Shown here one piece after another: positions 43,775-56,587 of a DNA stretch of 64,000 nt (within the stretch, counting starts at the first letter, position 1; the number at the start of each line of letters is the position of its first letter). A program made the position numbers and the translations under genes. The notes beneath the pieces were generated by a model that was not told where the DNA came from, ran no database searches, and worked only from the letters and a program-made list of their open reading frames with translations. The DNA comes from Chitinivorax tropicus (lineage in GTDB: Bacteria; Pseudomonadota; Gammaproteobacteria; Burkholderiales; SCOH01): positions 122,257-186,256 of the forward strand of contig NZ_JACHHY010000006.1 of assembly GCF_014202905.1 (NCBI RefSeq). Reading direction: 5' to 3'.

Positions 43775-45670
43775 ATGTTGTATCCAACCGAATTTGACGT
43801 GATCGTGGTAGGTGGCGGCCATGCCGGTACTGAGGCTGCGTTGGCAGCGGCACGCATGGGCGCAAACACCTTGCTGCTGACCCACAATATTGAGACTTTG
43901 GGGCAAATGTCCTGCAACCCGTCCATTGGCGGAATCGGCAAGGGGCATCTGGTCAAAGAGGTAGACGCCCTGGGCGGCGCCATGGCACTCGCCACCGATA
44001 TGGGTGGCATCCAGTTCCGCACGCTGAATTCCTCCAAAGGCCCAGCGGTGCGCGCCACGCGTGCGCAGGCCGATCGCGTGCTGTACAAAGCAGCCATTCG
44101 TGGCATGTTGGAAAATCAACCCAATTTGACGCTGTTCCAGCAGGCAGTCGATGACATTCTGTTGCAAGGTGAGCGTGTCAGCGGAGTCGTCACCCAGATT
44201 GGCATCCGTTTCATGGCGCGTGCAGTGGTGCTCACGGCAGGCACCTTTCTGGGGGGGAAAATCCACGTTGGGCTGGAAAACCATGTGGGTGGGCGCGCTG
44301 GGGACTCTGCCTCGCTCACCCTGGCTGGTCGTTTACGAGAATTGCAGCTACCGGTTGGCCGCTTGAAAACAGGCACACCCCCACGCATTGATGGGCGGAC
44401 CATCGATTACAGTGCCTTGGAGGCCCAGCCCGGCGATGCGCCTGAGCCGGTTTTCTCCTACCGTGGCTCACGCGCCCTTCACCCCAAGCAACTGCCTTGT
44501 TGGATCACCCATACCAATGAACGAACCCATGAGATCATCCGCTCGGGTTTTGATCGCTCACCTATGTTCACGGGGATCATTGAAGGTGTCGGCCCGCGTT
44601 ATTGCCCCTCGATTGAGGACAAAATCAATCGCTTTGCCGACAAGAACAGCCACCAGATTTTTCTGGAGCCAGAGGGCTTGCAAACCAACGAGATCTATCC
44701 CAATGGAATCTCCACCTCGCTACCCTTCGACATCCAATTGGCGGCGGTGCGCTCGATGCGCGGGCTGGAGCAGGCGCACATCCTGCGTCCTGGCTACGCC
44801 ATAGAATACGATTACTATGACCCGCGTAATTTGAAGTCCAGCTTCGAAACCAAGTCGATCAACGGCTTGTTCTTTGCTGGCCAGATCAATGGCACCACCG
44901 GCTATGAAGAAGCGGCTGCGCAAGGCCTGTTTGCTGGTATCAACGCGGCGTTGCAGGTGCAGGAGCGAGCGCCCTGGTGCCCTGCGCGTGACCAGGCCTA
45001 TATTGGCGTGCTGGTCGATGATCTGATCACTCGCGGGGTAACCGAGCCCTATCGCATGTTCACCAGCCGTGCAGAATTCCGTCTGCAGCTACGGGAAGAC
45101 AATGCCGATCTGCGCCTGACTGAAATCGGACGTGAGCTGGGCGTGGTAGGTGATGCGCAGTGGGATGCGTTCTGCCGCAAGCGTGACGCCATTGCAGCGG
45201 AGTTTGAGCGACTGAAATCCACATGGGCCAACCCACGCAATGTGAGTCGTGAGGATGCCGAGCGGGTGCTCGGGCAACCAATCGAGCGAGAGTACCGACT
45301 GGCGGATCTGCTACGCCGCCCCAATGTCACCTATGCTGAGTTGATGACCCTGCCGGTTGCGGGCAATGCAGTGGATGATGTAGAGGTTGCAGAACAGGTC
45401 GAGATTCAGGTCAAATACGAAGGCTATATCAACCGTCAGGCTGATGAAGTCGCACGTCGCGAGAGTCTGGAACATGTCAAGCTGCCTGCCGACATTGACT
45501 ATGCGCAAGTCAAAGGGTTGTCAAAAGAAGTTCAGCAGAAATTGAACACTCACCGTCCCGAGACATTGGGACAAGCCTCCCGTATATCCGGGATCACGCC
45601 TGCCGCTGTGGGTCTGCTCTTGATCCATCTCAAGCGCGGCTTTGAAGAAACAGGAAAGAAATCCGCATGA
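43775..45670 (+). CDS. mnmG: tRNA uridine 5-carboxymethylaminomethyl modification enzyme MnmG (GidA)
   Basis: The protein has 631 residues, close to the E. coli 629. The FAD-binding site is [20 protein letters not shown] at the N-terminus, followed by the family signature [20 protein letters not shown]. The C-terminal helical domain ([20 protein letters not shown]) binds MnmE. With MnmE it modifies U34 of tRNAs. The ATG at 43775 gives the correct N-terminus; the frame upstream to 43721 is not used. It is followed by rsmG with an ATGA overlap. Confidence 0.96.
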   Translation: MLYPTEFDVIVVGGGHAGTEAALAAARMGANTLLLTHNIETLGQMSCNPSIGGIGKGHLVKEVDALGGAMALATDMGGIQFRTLNSSKGPAVRATRAQADRVLYKAAIRGMLENQPNLTLFQQAVDDILLQGERVSGVVTQIGIRFMARAVVLTAGTFLGGKIHVGLENHVGGRAGDSASLTLAGRLRELQLPVGRLKTGTPPRIDGRTIDYSALEAQPGDAPEPVFSYRGSRALHPKQLPCWITHTNERTHEIIRSGFDRSPMFTGIIEGVGPRYCPSIEDKINRFADKNSHQIFLEPEGLQTNEIYPNGISTSLPFDIQLAAVRSMRGLEQAHILRPGYAIEYDYYDPRNLKSSFETKSINGLFFAGQINGTTGYEEAAAQGLFAGINAALQVQERAPWCPARDQAYIGVLVDDLITRGVTEPYRMFTSRAEFRLQLREDNADLRLTEIGRELGVVGDAQWDAFCRKRDAIAAEFERLKSTWANPRNVSREDAERVLGQPIEREYRLADLLRRPNVTYAELMTLPVAGNAVDDVEVAEQVEIQVKYEGYINRQADEVARRESLEHVKLPADIDYAQVKGLSKEVQQKLNTHRPETLGQASRISGITPAAVGLLLIHLKRGFEETGKKSA

Positions 45671-46299
45671 TACTTGCTGAACAACTGAAGCAAGGTATCG
45701 ATGAGTTAGGCCTTGAGCTGTCCGATGATGTGCAGCGCAAGCTGCTTGACTATCTGGCCTTGCTGGAAAAATGGAATAAGGTATACGCTCTGACCGCAAT
45801 TCGTGATCATACGAAAATGGTCAGCCATCATCTGCTGGATTGCTTGGCAGCATTGCCACATGTGACGGCCCAGCGAGTGTTGGACGTGGGCTCGGGTGGC
45901 GGACAGCCCGGTTTGGTCTGGGCCATTGCCCGCCCAGATTGGTCGCTGACCTTGCTCGATAGCAACCACAAGAAAACGACTTTCTTGCGGCAGGCAGTCA
46001 TTGATCTAGGGCTGAGCAATGTGGAAGTGGTGACCGGAAGGGTTGAGGCGCTGACGGCTGAAGACCCCTATGATGTCATCACTTCGCGAGCGTTTTCCGA
46101 TCTGGGCGATTTTGTGCGTCTCAGTCGCGCGTTGCTGGCGGACGATGGCCGTTGGCTGGCCATGAAAGGCGTGCATCCTTATGAAGAAATCGCGTTGTTA
46201 CCGAAAGACATTGTGGTAGACAAAGTTGTACCTCTCCATGTGCCAGGATTAGGCGCAGAACGACACCTGATCATCATGCAGGCGGTGCCCAATGCTTAG
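45667..46299 (+). CDS. rsmG: 16S rRNA (guanine-527-N7) methyltransferase RsmG (GidB)
   Basis: The protein has 210 residues. The SAM-binding loop is [20 protein letters not shown] (~68-87), and the [16 protein letters not shown] segment follows. Before it is the [20 protein letters not shown] motif typical of GidB. It methylates G527 of 16S rRNA. It overlaps mnmG by 4 bp and parA by 8 bp. Confidence 0.95.
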   Translation: MILAEQLKQGIDELGLELSDDVQRKLLDYLALLEKWNKVYALTAIRDHTKMVSHHLLDCLAALPHVTAQRVLDVGSGGGQPGLVWAIARPDWSLTLLDSNHKKTTFLRQAVIDLGLSNVEVVTGRVEALTAEDPYDVITSRAFSDLGDFVRLSRALLADDGRWLAMKGVHPYEEIALLPKDIVVDKVVPLHVPGLGAERHLIIMQAVPNA

Positions 46300-47077
46300 A
46301 ATCATTGCCATCACCAATCAAAAAGGTGGGGTCGGAAAAACAACTACTGCAGTCAATCTGGCTGCCAGTTTTGCCTCAATCGGCAAGCGTGTGCTACTGG
46401 TGGATCTGGACCCACAAGGCAATGCAACCATGGGTAGCGGCGTGGCAAAGGGCCAGTTACCCGTCTCTGTCTACCACGTCTTGCTTGGAGGGGCGGATAT
46501 CCGATCGGCCCTGCATCGGTCCCAGGGCGGGGAATACGACGTATTGCCCGCCAATCGCGAATTGGGTGGGGCGGAAATCGAGCTGGTGGATCTGGAGCAC
46601 CGAGAGGCCAGATTGAAACAAGCATTGGCGCCTTTACATGATCAATACGATCTGGTGCTGATTGATTGCCCGCCCGCCTTGAATCTGCTGACCTTGAATG
46701 GCCTGGTGGCCGCTGAGCGAGTCATGATCCCGATGCAATGCGAATACTACGCGCTTGAAGGATTGACTGATCTCATCAATACCCTACGTAAAGTCCGACA
46801 GGGTTTGAACGCGCAAATCGAAATCGAAGGCCTGCTGCGCACCATGTATGACCCACGTAGCACATTGGCTCAGCAAGTGTCGGAGCAATTGAGGCAACAT
46901 TTCGGCGATAAGGTATACAACACTGTCATTCCTCGAAATGTCAGGTTGGCAGAGGCGCCCAGCTATGGGCTGCCAGCATTGGCCTATGACAAGGGGTCCC
47001 GAGGGGCGCAAGCCTATTTGGCTTTGGCGCAAGAGATTCTAAGCAAGGCGCCAGTCGCCGCAGCAACGGTTAGTTAA
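46292..47077 (+). CDS. parA: Chromosome partition ATPase ParA
   Basis: The protein has 261 residues. The deviant Walker A is KGGVGKTT (11-18) and includes the signature lysine. A DLDPQGNATMGSG switch and the Walker B VLIDCPPALNLLTLNGL follow. It is the short, chromosomal ParA/Soj type without an N-terminal DNA-binding domain. It moves ParB-parS complexes during chromosome segregation. The start overlaps the end of rsmG and parB follows after 5 bp. Confidence 0.95.
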   Translation: MLRIIAITNQKGGVGKTTTAVNLAASFASIGKRVLLVDLDPQGNATMGSGVAKGQLPVSVYHVLLGGADIRSALHRSQGGEYDVLPANRELGGAEIELVDLEHREARLKQALAPLHDQYDLVLIDCPPALNLLTLNGLVAAERVMIPMQCEYYALEGLTDLINTLRKVRQGLNAQIEIEGLLRTMYDPRSTLAQQVSEQLRQHFGDKVYNTVIPRNVRLAEAPSYGLPALAYDKGSRGAQAYLALAQEILSKAPVAAATVS

Positions 47078-47082
47078 TACGT

Positions 47083-47925
47083 ATGGCAAAATTGAAAGGG
47101 CTTGGGCGCGGCCTGGATGCGCTCCTTGGCGAAATGCGTGTGGATACCCCGGCAGACCAGCTGCTGACTCTGCATATTGACCAGCTCAAGCCTGGTAAGT
47201 ACCAGCCGCGCACCAGGATGGATCAAACGGCGCTGGCTGAATTGGCCGCATCAATCAAATCGCAAGGCTTGATGCAGCCAATTCTGGTGCGCCTGCTGGT
47301 CTCTGGTGGGTACGAAATCATTGCCGGTGAGCGTCGCTGGCGTGCGGCCAGAATGGCAGGTCTGATGCAGGTGCCTGTAGTGGTCAGGGTCGTAGCGGAT
47401 GAGGCCGCTCTCGCCATGGCACTGATTGAGAACATCCAGCGTGAGGACCTCAATCCACTGGAAGAGGCAGTCGGCATCCAGCGCCTGGTGGATGAATTCG
47501 GCATGACGCATGATTCGTGTGCCCAGGTTCTGGGCCGCTCTCGCAGTGCGGTATCCAATTTGCTCCGTTTGCTGAATCTGCCAGAGCCAGTTCGCCAAAT
47601 GGTATCAGAAGGTGATCTGGATATGGGGCATGCTCGGGCGCTATTGAGCCTGCCGGTCATGCAGCAGATCGAGCTTGCCAAGCAGGTCGTTGATCGAGGG
47701 CTATCGGTCCGAGAGACAGAGAAGTTGGTGCAGCGGATGTTGGAGCCCTTGGCTTCGCGGGAGCAGGTCATGCCGGACCCCGACGTCCTGAGATTGGAAG
47801 AAGAGATTTCAGAATCGATCGGCACCAAAGTCAGAATCCAGTCTGGCAAGCGCGGAGCCGGGAAAATAACCATCGAATACGGCTCTCTGGATCAATTGGA
47901 CGGTCTATTGGCCCGTCTTCGTTGA
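47083..47925 (+). CDS. parB: Chromosome partition protein ParB
   Basis: The protein has 280 residues. The N-terminal LKGLGRGLDALLGE motif stimulates ParA. The CTPase/ParB-Srx domain has GYEIIAGERRWRAARMAG and ENIQREDLNPLEEA. The helix-turn-helix (AQVLGRSRSAVSNLLRLLNL) recognises parS, and the C-terminal part dimerises. No parS-like site is seen in the window, so the sites lie elsewhere. Confidence 0.95.
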   Translation: MAKLKGLGRGLDALLGEMRVDTPADQLLTLHIDQLKPGKYQPRTRMDQTALAELAASIKSQGLMQPILVRLLVSGGYEIIAGERRWRAARMAGLMQVPVVVRVVADEAALAMALIENIQREDLNPLEEAVGIQRLVDEFGMTHDSCAQVLGRSRSAVSNLLRLLNLPEPVRQMVSEGDLDMGHARALLSLPVMQQIELAKQVVDRGLSVRETEKLVQRMLEPLASREQVMPDPDVLRLEEEISESIGTKVRIQSGKRGAGKITIEYGSLDQLDGLLARLR

Positions 47926-48133
47926 GATTTATGGATTCGAACGTTCATTCTAACTATCGGATATCGACTTCCAACCAAAGCATAGTCATGTCAGGAAACA
48001 CTTTTTGAACATTCTAATATCAAAAAGCGCTGATAAATCAATCCTGACGCAGTTGTTCTGCCATCATCGTGTTGACTATTAAGGCTTTTCATGGCTACAA
48101 TCCGCAGGTTTTTTAAGACCGGGTTCCGCAATC

Positions 48134-48490
48134 TTGAATCGCCAAGTAAGCCGGGTCATCAGCCTGCAAATTTTTTTTGTTAGTCTGCTGGCTGTGATTC
48201 TTTGGTGGCAAGCGGGCAAGGTTGTTGCACTGTCCTCTCTCGCGGGAGGGGCCATCGGTGTGATATCCAGCTTGGTTTATGCGGTCGTGGCAAATGGCGA
48301 CCGCCATCGTGCGCCTCAGGTCATCATCAAGGCGCATTTTGCTGCAGAGATGCTCAAGTTCACTGCTGTCGTGATTATGTTCGCGTTAGCAGTGATTTTT
48401 TTGCGAAATGAATTGTCCGCGCCAGCTTTATTTGGGGGGTATCTCGCGACAACGCTGGGATACTGGGCAGCGCTTATGTTCAAAAACTAG
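48134..48490 (+). CDS. atpI: ATP synthase accessory protein AtpI
   Basis: The protein has 118 residues with four membrane segments, the usual size for AtpI. It assists assembly of the c-ring. The only fitting start is a TTG at 48134, which is common for this weakly expressed gene. It leads the atpIBEFHAGDC operon, and 12 bp separate its stop from the atpB start. Confidence 0.85.
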   Translation: MNRQVSRVISLQIFFVSLLAVILWWQAGKVVALSSLAGGAIGVISSLVYAVVANGDRHRAPQVIIKAHFAAEMLKFTAVVIMFALAVIFLRNELSAPALFGGYLATTLGYWAALMFKN

Positions 48491-49303
<813 letters not shown>

Positions 49304-49367
49304 TTTGAAGCAGTAATCGTTATTTCAAACCCTTTTTAGTAACACGTCCTTAATCTAGGAGATATAA

Positions 49368-49655
<288 letters not shown>

Positions 49656-49712
49656 TTGATCCAACTTTTGGATCAAATTGGTCTGATTTTGAATTAACGA
49701 GGAAAAACAACC

Positions 49713-50183
49713 ATGGATATCAATGCATCACTGATCGGGCAAGCGATTACCTTCGCCCTGCTGGTGATCTTCACCATGAAGATTGTTTGGCCTCCGCTGA
49801 CCCAGGTGATGGATGAGCGTGCCAAGCGCATCGCTGATGGCTTGGCTGCTGCAGATCGTGCAAATCAGGATCTGAAAAATGCAGAAAAGGCTGCGGCTGA
49901 AAAGCTGCGCGAGGCCAAGCAACAAGCATCCGAAATCATCGCCCAAGCTGAAAAACGTGCATCACAATTGATTGATGAAGCCAAGGAAGAGGCTCGTCAG
50001 GCAGGTGATCGCGAAAAGGCTGCGGTATTGGCGGAGATCGATCAAGAAGTGTTTCGAGCCAAAGAAGCGTTACGCGCTCAGGTGGCTGGTCTGGCGGTAG
50101 CCGGCGCAGAAAAGATTCTGCGCAAGGAAATCGATGCAGGCAAGCATGCCGATCTTTTGGCCTCGATCCAAGCGGAATTGTAA
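49713..50183 (+). CDS. atpF: F0F1 ATP synthase subunit b
   Basis: The protein has 156 residues: one N-terminal membrane segment (IGQAITFALLVIFTMKIVWP) and then a long charged helix rich in Ala, Lys and Glu. This forms the peripheral stalk dimer that holds F1 against rotation. The ribosome binding site GAGGA precedes the start. Confidence 0.95.
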   Translation: MDINASLIGQAITFALLVIFTMKIVWPPLTQVMDERAKRIADGLAAADRANQDLKNAEKAAAEKLREAKQQASEIIAQAEKRASQLIDEAKEEARQAGDREKAAVLAEIDQEVFRAKEALRAQVAGLAVAGAEKILRKEIDAGKHADLLASIQAEL

Positions 50184-50190
50184 GAATCTC

Positions 50191-50727
50191 ATGGCAGAAA
50201 TCGTTACAGTCGCTAGGCCTTACGCAGAAGGGCTGTTTCGCCTCGCCAAGGAAAGCAATGCGTTCGCTAAGTGGTCTGATGTGCTGAGTGTGCTGGCGGC
50301 CGTGGTTGGTCATGATGAAGTTAAGGAAGTAGTGACCAATCCCAAGTTTTCCGCCGGTCAAGTTCAGTCATTGTTGTCTGATGTGCTGGGTGACAAGGCT
50401 GATGATCAAGTCAAGAACTTGGTCAAGACACTGCAAGAGAATGGGCGTCTCACGTTGTTGCCTGAGATTGCCATTCAGTTCGAGCAGTTGAAGTCTGCAC
50501 TCAATAGCACAGTTGACGCGCACATCGTGTCCGCATTCCCATTGGATGGCGCACAGTTGCAAGCCCTTGTTGCGAAGCTTGAGGCACGCTTCAAGCAGAA
50601 AGTGGATGCCCAAATCAGCGTTGACCCCGAATTGCTGGGTGGTGTGCGTATTGAAATTGGTGATGAAGTTATCGATGCATCCGTTCGTGGCAAGCTGCAA
50701 GCCATGGCGTTCAGGCTTAAGAGTTAG
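50191..50727 (+). CDS. atpH: F0F1 ATP synthase subunit delta
   Basis: The protein has 178 residues. The N-terminal helical domain starts [20 protein letters not shown]. The C-terminal conserved stretch is [20 protein letters not shown], then [12 protein letters not shown]. It joins the stalk to F1. The start at 50191 is 7 bp after atpF; the frame upstream to 50134 overlaps atpF and is not used. Confidence 0.95.
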   Translation: MAEIVTVARPYAEGLFRLAKESNAFAKWSDVLSVLAAVVGHDEVKEVVTNPKFSAGQVQSLLSDVLGDKADDQVKNLVKTLQENGRLTLLPEIAIQFEQLKSALNSTVDAHIVSAFPLDGAQLQALVAKLEARFKQKVDAQISVDPELLGGVRIEIGDEVIDASVRGKLQAMAFRLKS

Positions 50728-50735
50728 GAGATATC

Positions 50736-52277
50736 ATGCAGTTAAACCCCTCTGAAATCAGTGATCTGATCAAGAGTAAGATCGCCGGCCTGGCTGACGG
50801 CGCGGAAAGCCGCACCAAAGGCACCGTGGTCTCGGTCACTGACGGTATCGTCCGCATCCACGGCCTGTCCGATGTGATGCAGGGCGAAATGTTGGAGTTC
50901 CCAAATAATACCTTCGGCTTGGCGCTCAACCTGGAGCGCGATTCCGTTGGTGCGGTAATTCTGGGTGAGTACGAACATATTTCTGAAGGCGACGAAGTCA
51001 AGTGCACTGGTCGCATTCTGGAAGTGCCTGTTGGTCCTGAATTGATCGGTCGGGTAGTAAACTCTCTAGGTCAGCCAATTGATGGGAAAGGGCCGGTCAA
51101 TGCCAAATTGACCAACCCGATCGAAAAAATCGCACCAGGTGTAATTGCCCGTAAGTCAGTTGGTCAACCGATGCAGACAGGCCTTAAAGCCATTGATGCG
51201 ATGGTGCCGATCGGTCGTGGTCAGCGTGAGCTGATCATTGGCGATCGTCAGACTGGTAAGACAGCGGTTGCTCTGGATACCATCATCAATCAGAAGGGTA
51301 CTGGGGTCATTTGTATCTACGTTGCGATCGGTCAAAAAGCATCTTCTATCGCAAACGTAGTTCGCAAGCTCGAAGAGCATGGTGCAATGGGTCACACCAT
51401 CATCGTCGCTTCTTCCTCTTCTGAATCAGCGGCTATGCAATTCATTTCTGCATATTCTGGCTGCACGATGGGTGAATATTTCCGTGATCGTGGTCAGGAT
51501 GCATTGATTGTATATGACGATTTGTCAAAGCAAGCTGTTGCATACCGGCAGATTTCCTTGTTGCTGCGTCGACCGCCTGGCCGTGAAGCATACCCTGGTG
51601 ACGTGTTCTATCTACACTCCCGCCTGTTGGAGCGTGCTGCTCGCGTCAACGAAGAATATGTTGAAAAGTTCACCAATGGTGAAGTGAAAGGTAAAACAGG
51701 CTCTTTGACTGCATTGCCAATCATTGAAACCCAAGCCGGTGACGTTTCTGCATTCGTTCCGACGAACGTGATTTCCATTACCGACGGTCAGATCTTCCTG
51801 GAAACGGATTTGTTCAACTCTGGTATCCGTCCTGCGATCAACGCTGGTATTTCAGTATCTCGCGTGGGTGGTGCGGCTCAGACTAAAGCGATCAAGAAGT
51901 TGTCGGGTGGCATTCGTACTGACTTGGCGCAATATCGTGAATTGGCTGCGTTTGCGCAATTTGCATCTGACCTGGATGATGTAACCCGTAAGCAGCTTGA
52001 ACGTGGTCGTCGTGTTACAGAGCTGATGAAGCAAGGGCAATATCATCCGTTGAAAGTATCCGAAATGACCCTGACGTTGTTGGGTGTTAACAAGGGTTAT
52101 TACGACGATATTCCTGTTGAGAAGGCTCTGGCGTTTGAATCGGCATTCCGTTCTTATGCTCGTGCAAACTTGGCCGATGTATTGAAGCGTGTCGACGAAG
52201 CTGGTGAATTGTCCGGTGACGACGAGAAGAAAGTATGCGCTGCGATCGAATCGTTCAAGGCAAGCTCGGCTTACTAA
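50736..52277 (+). CDS. atpA: F0F1 ATP synthase subunit alpha
   Basis: The protein has 513 residues, the standard length. The P-loop is GDRQTGKT at 169-176. The arginine finger region is [17 protein letters not shown]. The alpha subunit holds the non-catalytic nucleotide sites and completes the catalytic ones. Confidence 0.97.
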   Translation: MQLNPSEISDLIKSKIAGLADGAESRTKGTVVSVTDGIVRIHGLSDVMQGEMLEFPNNTFGLALNLERDSVGAVILGEYEHISEGDEVKCTGRILEVPVGPELIGRVVNSLGQPIDGKGPVNAKLTNPIEKIAPGVIARKSVGQPMQTGLKAIDAMVPIGRGQRELIIGDRQTGKTAVALDTIINQKGTGVICIYVAIGQKASSIANVVRKLEEHGAMGHTIIVASSSSESAAMQFISAYSGCTMGEYFRDRGQDALIVYDDLSKQAVAYRQISLLLRRPPGREAYPGDVFYLHSRLLERAARVNEEYVEKFTNGEVKGKTGSLTALPIIETQAGDVSAFVPTNVISITDGQIFLETDLFNSGIRPAINAGISVSRVGGAAQTKAIKKLSGGIRTDLAQYRELAAFAQFASDLDDVTRKQLERGRRVTELMKQGQYHPLKVSEMTLTLLGVNKGYYDDIPVEKALAFESAFRSYARANLADVLKRVDEAGELSGDDEKKVCAAIESFKASSAY

Positions 52278-52306
52278 TCGAAATATTGCTTTGATAGGTT
52301 CTGATC

Positions 52307-53170
52307 ATGGCTAGCGGAAAAGAGATACGCAACAAGATCAAGAGCGTGCAAAACACGCAAAAGATCACGCGTGCCATGGAGATGGTTGCGGCATCCAAAA
52401 TGCGTAAGGCGCAGGATCGCATGAAAGCGATTCGCCCTTACGGTGAGAAGGTGCGCCGTGTTGCGGCGCATCTTTCTCAAGCATTTCAGGACTACCAGCA
52501 TCCTTTCTTCGCAGTACGCGAGACGGTCAAACGAGTGGGTTTGATCGTTGTGACCTCTGATAAAGGCTTGTGTGGTGGCTTGAATACCAACGCACTACGA
52601 ATCACGGTCAACAAAATGAAAGAATGGACCCAGGCAGGTGTGCAAGTCGATGTCACGACAATAGGTGGCAAGGGTTTCGGCTTTATGCAACGCATGGGTG
52701 CAAATGTAGTATCGCATGTCGCAGGTCTGGGTGATACGCCGCACATGGAATCGCTTATCGGTCCCATCAAAGTGCAGGTAGATGCCTATCTGGAAGGCAA
52801 GATTGATGAGCTGCATATCATCTACAACCATTTCATCAATACGATGAAACAGGAACCAGTTGTAGAGCAGATCTTGCCAATTCGCGGTGAGAAGCTGGGT
52901 GATCGCGAGCATGCGTGGGATTACTTGTACGAGCCTGATCCGAAGACCGTTGTAGAGCAGTTGCTGCTGCGCTATATCGACGCCTTGGTTTATCAAGGTG
53001 TTGCTGAAAACATGGCATCGGAACAGAGTGCCCGGATGGTTGCAATGAAGGCGGCATCTGACAATGCCGGCAACATTATCGATGAACTGAAGCTGGTCTA
53101 TAACAAGACCCGTCAGGCTGCCATTACCAAGGAATTGGCAGAGATCGTATCCGGCGCAGCAGCAGTGTAA
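52307..53170 (+). CDS. atpG: F0F1 ATP synthase subunit gamma
   Basis: The protein has 287 residues. The N-terminal coiled-coil helix starts [20 protein letters not shown], then [13 protein letters not shown]. The Rossmann-like middle has [11 protein letters not shown]. The C-terminal helix ends [19 protein letters not shown]. It is the rotating central shaft. Confidence 0.96.
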   Translation: MASGKEIRNKIKSVQNTQKITRAMEMVAASKMRKAQDRMKAIRPYGEKVRRVAAHLSQAFQDYQHPFFAVRETVKRVGLIVVTSDKGLCGGLNTNALRITVNKMKEWTQAGVQVDVTTIGGKGFGFMQRMGANVVSHVAGLGDTPHMESLIGPIKVQVDAYLEGKIDELHIIYNHFINTMKQEPVVEQILPIRGEKLGDREHAWDYLYEPDPKTVVEQLLLRYIDALVYQGVAENMASEQSARMVAMKAASDNAGNIIDELKLVYNKTRQAAITKELAEIVSGAAAV

Positions 53171-53209
53171 GCGTAGATCGCCAATAGGTAACCGAATTTA
53201 ACGTTTTAG

Positions 53210-54616
<1,407 letters not shown>

Positions 54617-54643
54617 TCGCGTTTGCACTTACTAGGAGGGATC

Positions 54644-55072
54644 ATGGCGATGACGATGCATGTAGATGTAGTGAGCGGCGAAGAGTCGATCTACTCTGGT
54701 ACAGCTGAGTTTCTGGTAGCGCCAGCAGAAGGTGGTGAGATTGGTGTTTACCCCCGCCACGCACCGCTCTTAGCGATGATCAAGCCGGGGCCGGTGCGTA
54801 TTGTGCCGGCCAATGGCGCGGGCGAAGAGGTTTTCGTGTTCGTGTCCGGTGGCATGATTGAAGTCCAGCCGCATGTGGTGACCATCCTGGCGGATACTGC
54901 CGTTCGCGGTGGTGATCTGGATGAAGCCAAGGCGCTGGAAGCTAAGAAGCAGGCTGAAGAAGCATTATCGAATCGTTCCGCGAATCTGGATTATGCAAAA
55001 GCGCAAGCCGAATTGGCTGAAGCTGTTGCACAGTTGGCTGCGATTCAGAAGCTGCGCAAAAAAGGTCATTGA
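54644..55072 (+). CDS. atpC: F0F1 ATP synthase subunit epsilon
   Basis: The protein has 142 residues: an N-terminal beta sandwich ([20 protein letters not shown]) and a C-terminal helical hairpin that can inhibit the enzyme. A strong AGGAGGG lies before the ATG at 54644. An intrinsic terminator follows the gene, ending the atp operon. Confidence 0.95.
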   Translation: MAMTMHVDVVSGEESIYSGTAEFLVAPAEGGEIGVYPRHAPLLAMIKPGPVRIVPANGAGEEVFVFVSGGMIEVQPHVVTILADTAVRGGDLDEAKALEAKKQAEEALSNRSANLDYAKAQAELAEAVAQLAAIQKLRKKGH

Positions 55073-55105
55073 TTTTCGTGCGCATGCTTGTAGTACTTAG
55101 CGAGG

Positions 55106-55130
55106 AAGGCAGCCATTAGGCTGCCTTTTT
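55106..55130 (+). terminator. Intrinsic terminator of the atp operon
   Basis: The 9-bp stem AAGGCAGCC with GGCTGCCTT has an ATTA loop and runs into a T5 tract, 34 bp after the atpC stop. Confidence 0.88.
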
Positions 55131-55174
55131 CATTTGATGCATCAGCAAATCAGTATTTTATGATGAGTGGATAT

Positions 55175-56536
55175 ATGAAATTAGCATGTGTTATTTTGGC
55201 CGCAGGTAAAGGGAAGCGTATGTATTCCGATTTGCCTAAGGTTTTACATGCAATTGCCGGTAAGCCTATGCTGCGCCATGTCGTGGATACCGTATCTGAG
55301 TTGCGTCCGGAGCAGCTTTGCATTGTGTATGGGCATGGAGGGCAACTCGTTCGTGATGCATTGAGTGATATTGATTGTGCTTGGGCTTTGCAGGAGCAAC
55401 AGCTTGGGACGGGCCATGCTGTCAAGATGGCGTTGCCCACTTTGTTTGAGCAAGGCATGACGCTTGTCTTGTATGGGGATGTACCGCTGACCAGAGCCGA
55501 AACACTTCAAAAGATGATCGAAGTTTCGCAAGGTGAGCGAATGGTCATTCTCACCGATATTATTGCCGATGCAACCGGATATGGCCGTATCGTAAGAGAT
55601 GCAGCGGGTCATGTGACACGGATCGTTGAGGAGAAGGATGCATCGGTAGATGAAAGAGCCATTCGGGAAATCAATACCGGCATCATGCTGCTGCCAAATA
55701 AGTATCTGAAAAGGTGGCTGAGTAGCCTTTCGAATCAAAACGCGCAAGGCGAGTACTACCTGACCGACGTGGTCGGTATGGCGGTAGCGGAAGGCGTGGA
55801 AATCGCCACTGCCCATCCTCAAGATAGTTGGGAGACCTTTGGCGTCAACAGTAAAGTTCAACTGGCTGAGTTGGAGCGTATCCACCAACAGGAACAAGCC
55901 AAGCAGCTGTTAATACGTGGTGCGACCCTCATGGACCCGGCAAGAATCGATGTTCGAGGTCAGTTGGATATCGGTCGGGATGTCGTGATCGATGTCAATT
56001 GTGTATTTGAAGGTCAAGTGAAGCTAGGGGATCGAGTTCATATTGGCCCGAATACCGTCATCAAGAATGCGCAAATCGCCGCCGATACCCACATTTCTGC
56101 GTTCAGTCATATTGAAGACGCAATTGTCGGAGCGGGTGCTAAGATCGGCCCCTATGCCCGCCTGCGGCCTGGTGCGTCGCTGGCAAATGGGGTGCATATC
56201 GGTAATTTTGTTGAAGTCAAAAAATCTGAAATTGGTGAAGGCTCCAAGGTCAACCATCTGAGTTATGTGGGTGATGCCAAAATAGGTAAGGGCGTCAACG
56301 TGGGTGCTGGCACTATCACATGTAATTACGATGGCGTGAACAAGCACAATACCGTGATTGAAGATGGTGCGTTCATTGGCTCAGGGTCCATGCTCGTTGC
56401 GCCGGTTGTGGTTGCCAAGGGGGCAACAGTCGGTGCTGGCTCCACTATCACAAAACATGCCCCAGAGGATCAATTGACCTTGGCTCGCGCACGTCAGATA
56501 TCGATTCCAGCCTGGAAACGTCCAACAAAAGAATAA
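55175..56536 (+). CDS. glmU: Bifunctional UDP-GlcNAc pyrophosphorylase / GlcN-1-P acetyltransferase GlmU
   Basis: The protein has about 453 residues. The N-terminal uridyltransferase has LAAGKGKRMYSDLPKVLHAI and YGDVPLT. The C-terminal left-handed beta-helix acetyltransferase contains repeated hexapeptides and the catalytic His region NHLSYVGDAKIGKGVNVGAG. It makes UDP-GlcNAc for peptidoglycan and lipopolysaccharide. In-frame ATGs at 55160 and 55163 lack a ribosome binding site; I prefer 55175. It is followed by glmS. Confidence 0.95.
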   Translation: MKLACVILAAGKGKRMYSDLPKVLHAIAGKPMLRHVVDTVSELRPEQLCIVYGHGGQLVRDALSDIDCAWALQEQQLGTGHAVKMALPTLFEQGMTLVLYGDVPLTRAETLQKMIEVSQGERMVILTDIIADATGYGRIVRDAAGHVTRIVEEKDASVDERAIREINTGIMLLPNKYLKRWLSSLSNQNAQGEYYLTDVVGMAVAEGVEIATAHPQDSWETFGVNSKVQLAELERIHQQEQAKQLLIRGATLMDPARIDVRGQLDIGRDVVIDVNCVFEGQVKLGDRVHIGPNTVIKNAQIAADTHISAFSHIEDAIVGAGAKIGPYARLRPGASLANGVHIGNFVEVKKSEIGEGSKVNHLSYVGDAKIGKGVNVGAGTITCNYDGVNKHNTVIEDGAFIGSGSMLVAPVVVAKGATVGAGSTITKHAPEDQLTLARARQISIPAWKRPTKE

Positions 56537-56587
56537 GTTTCAATCTAAATAGGTAAGTGGGAAGCCATTCTCGCAGGAGTAATCAAT

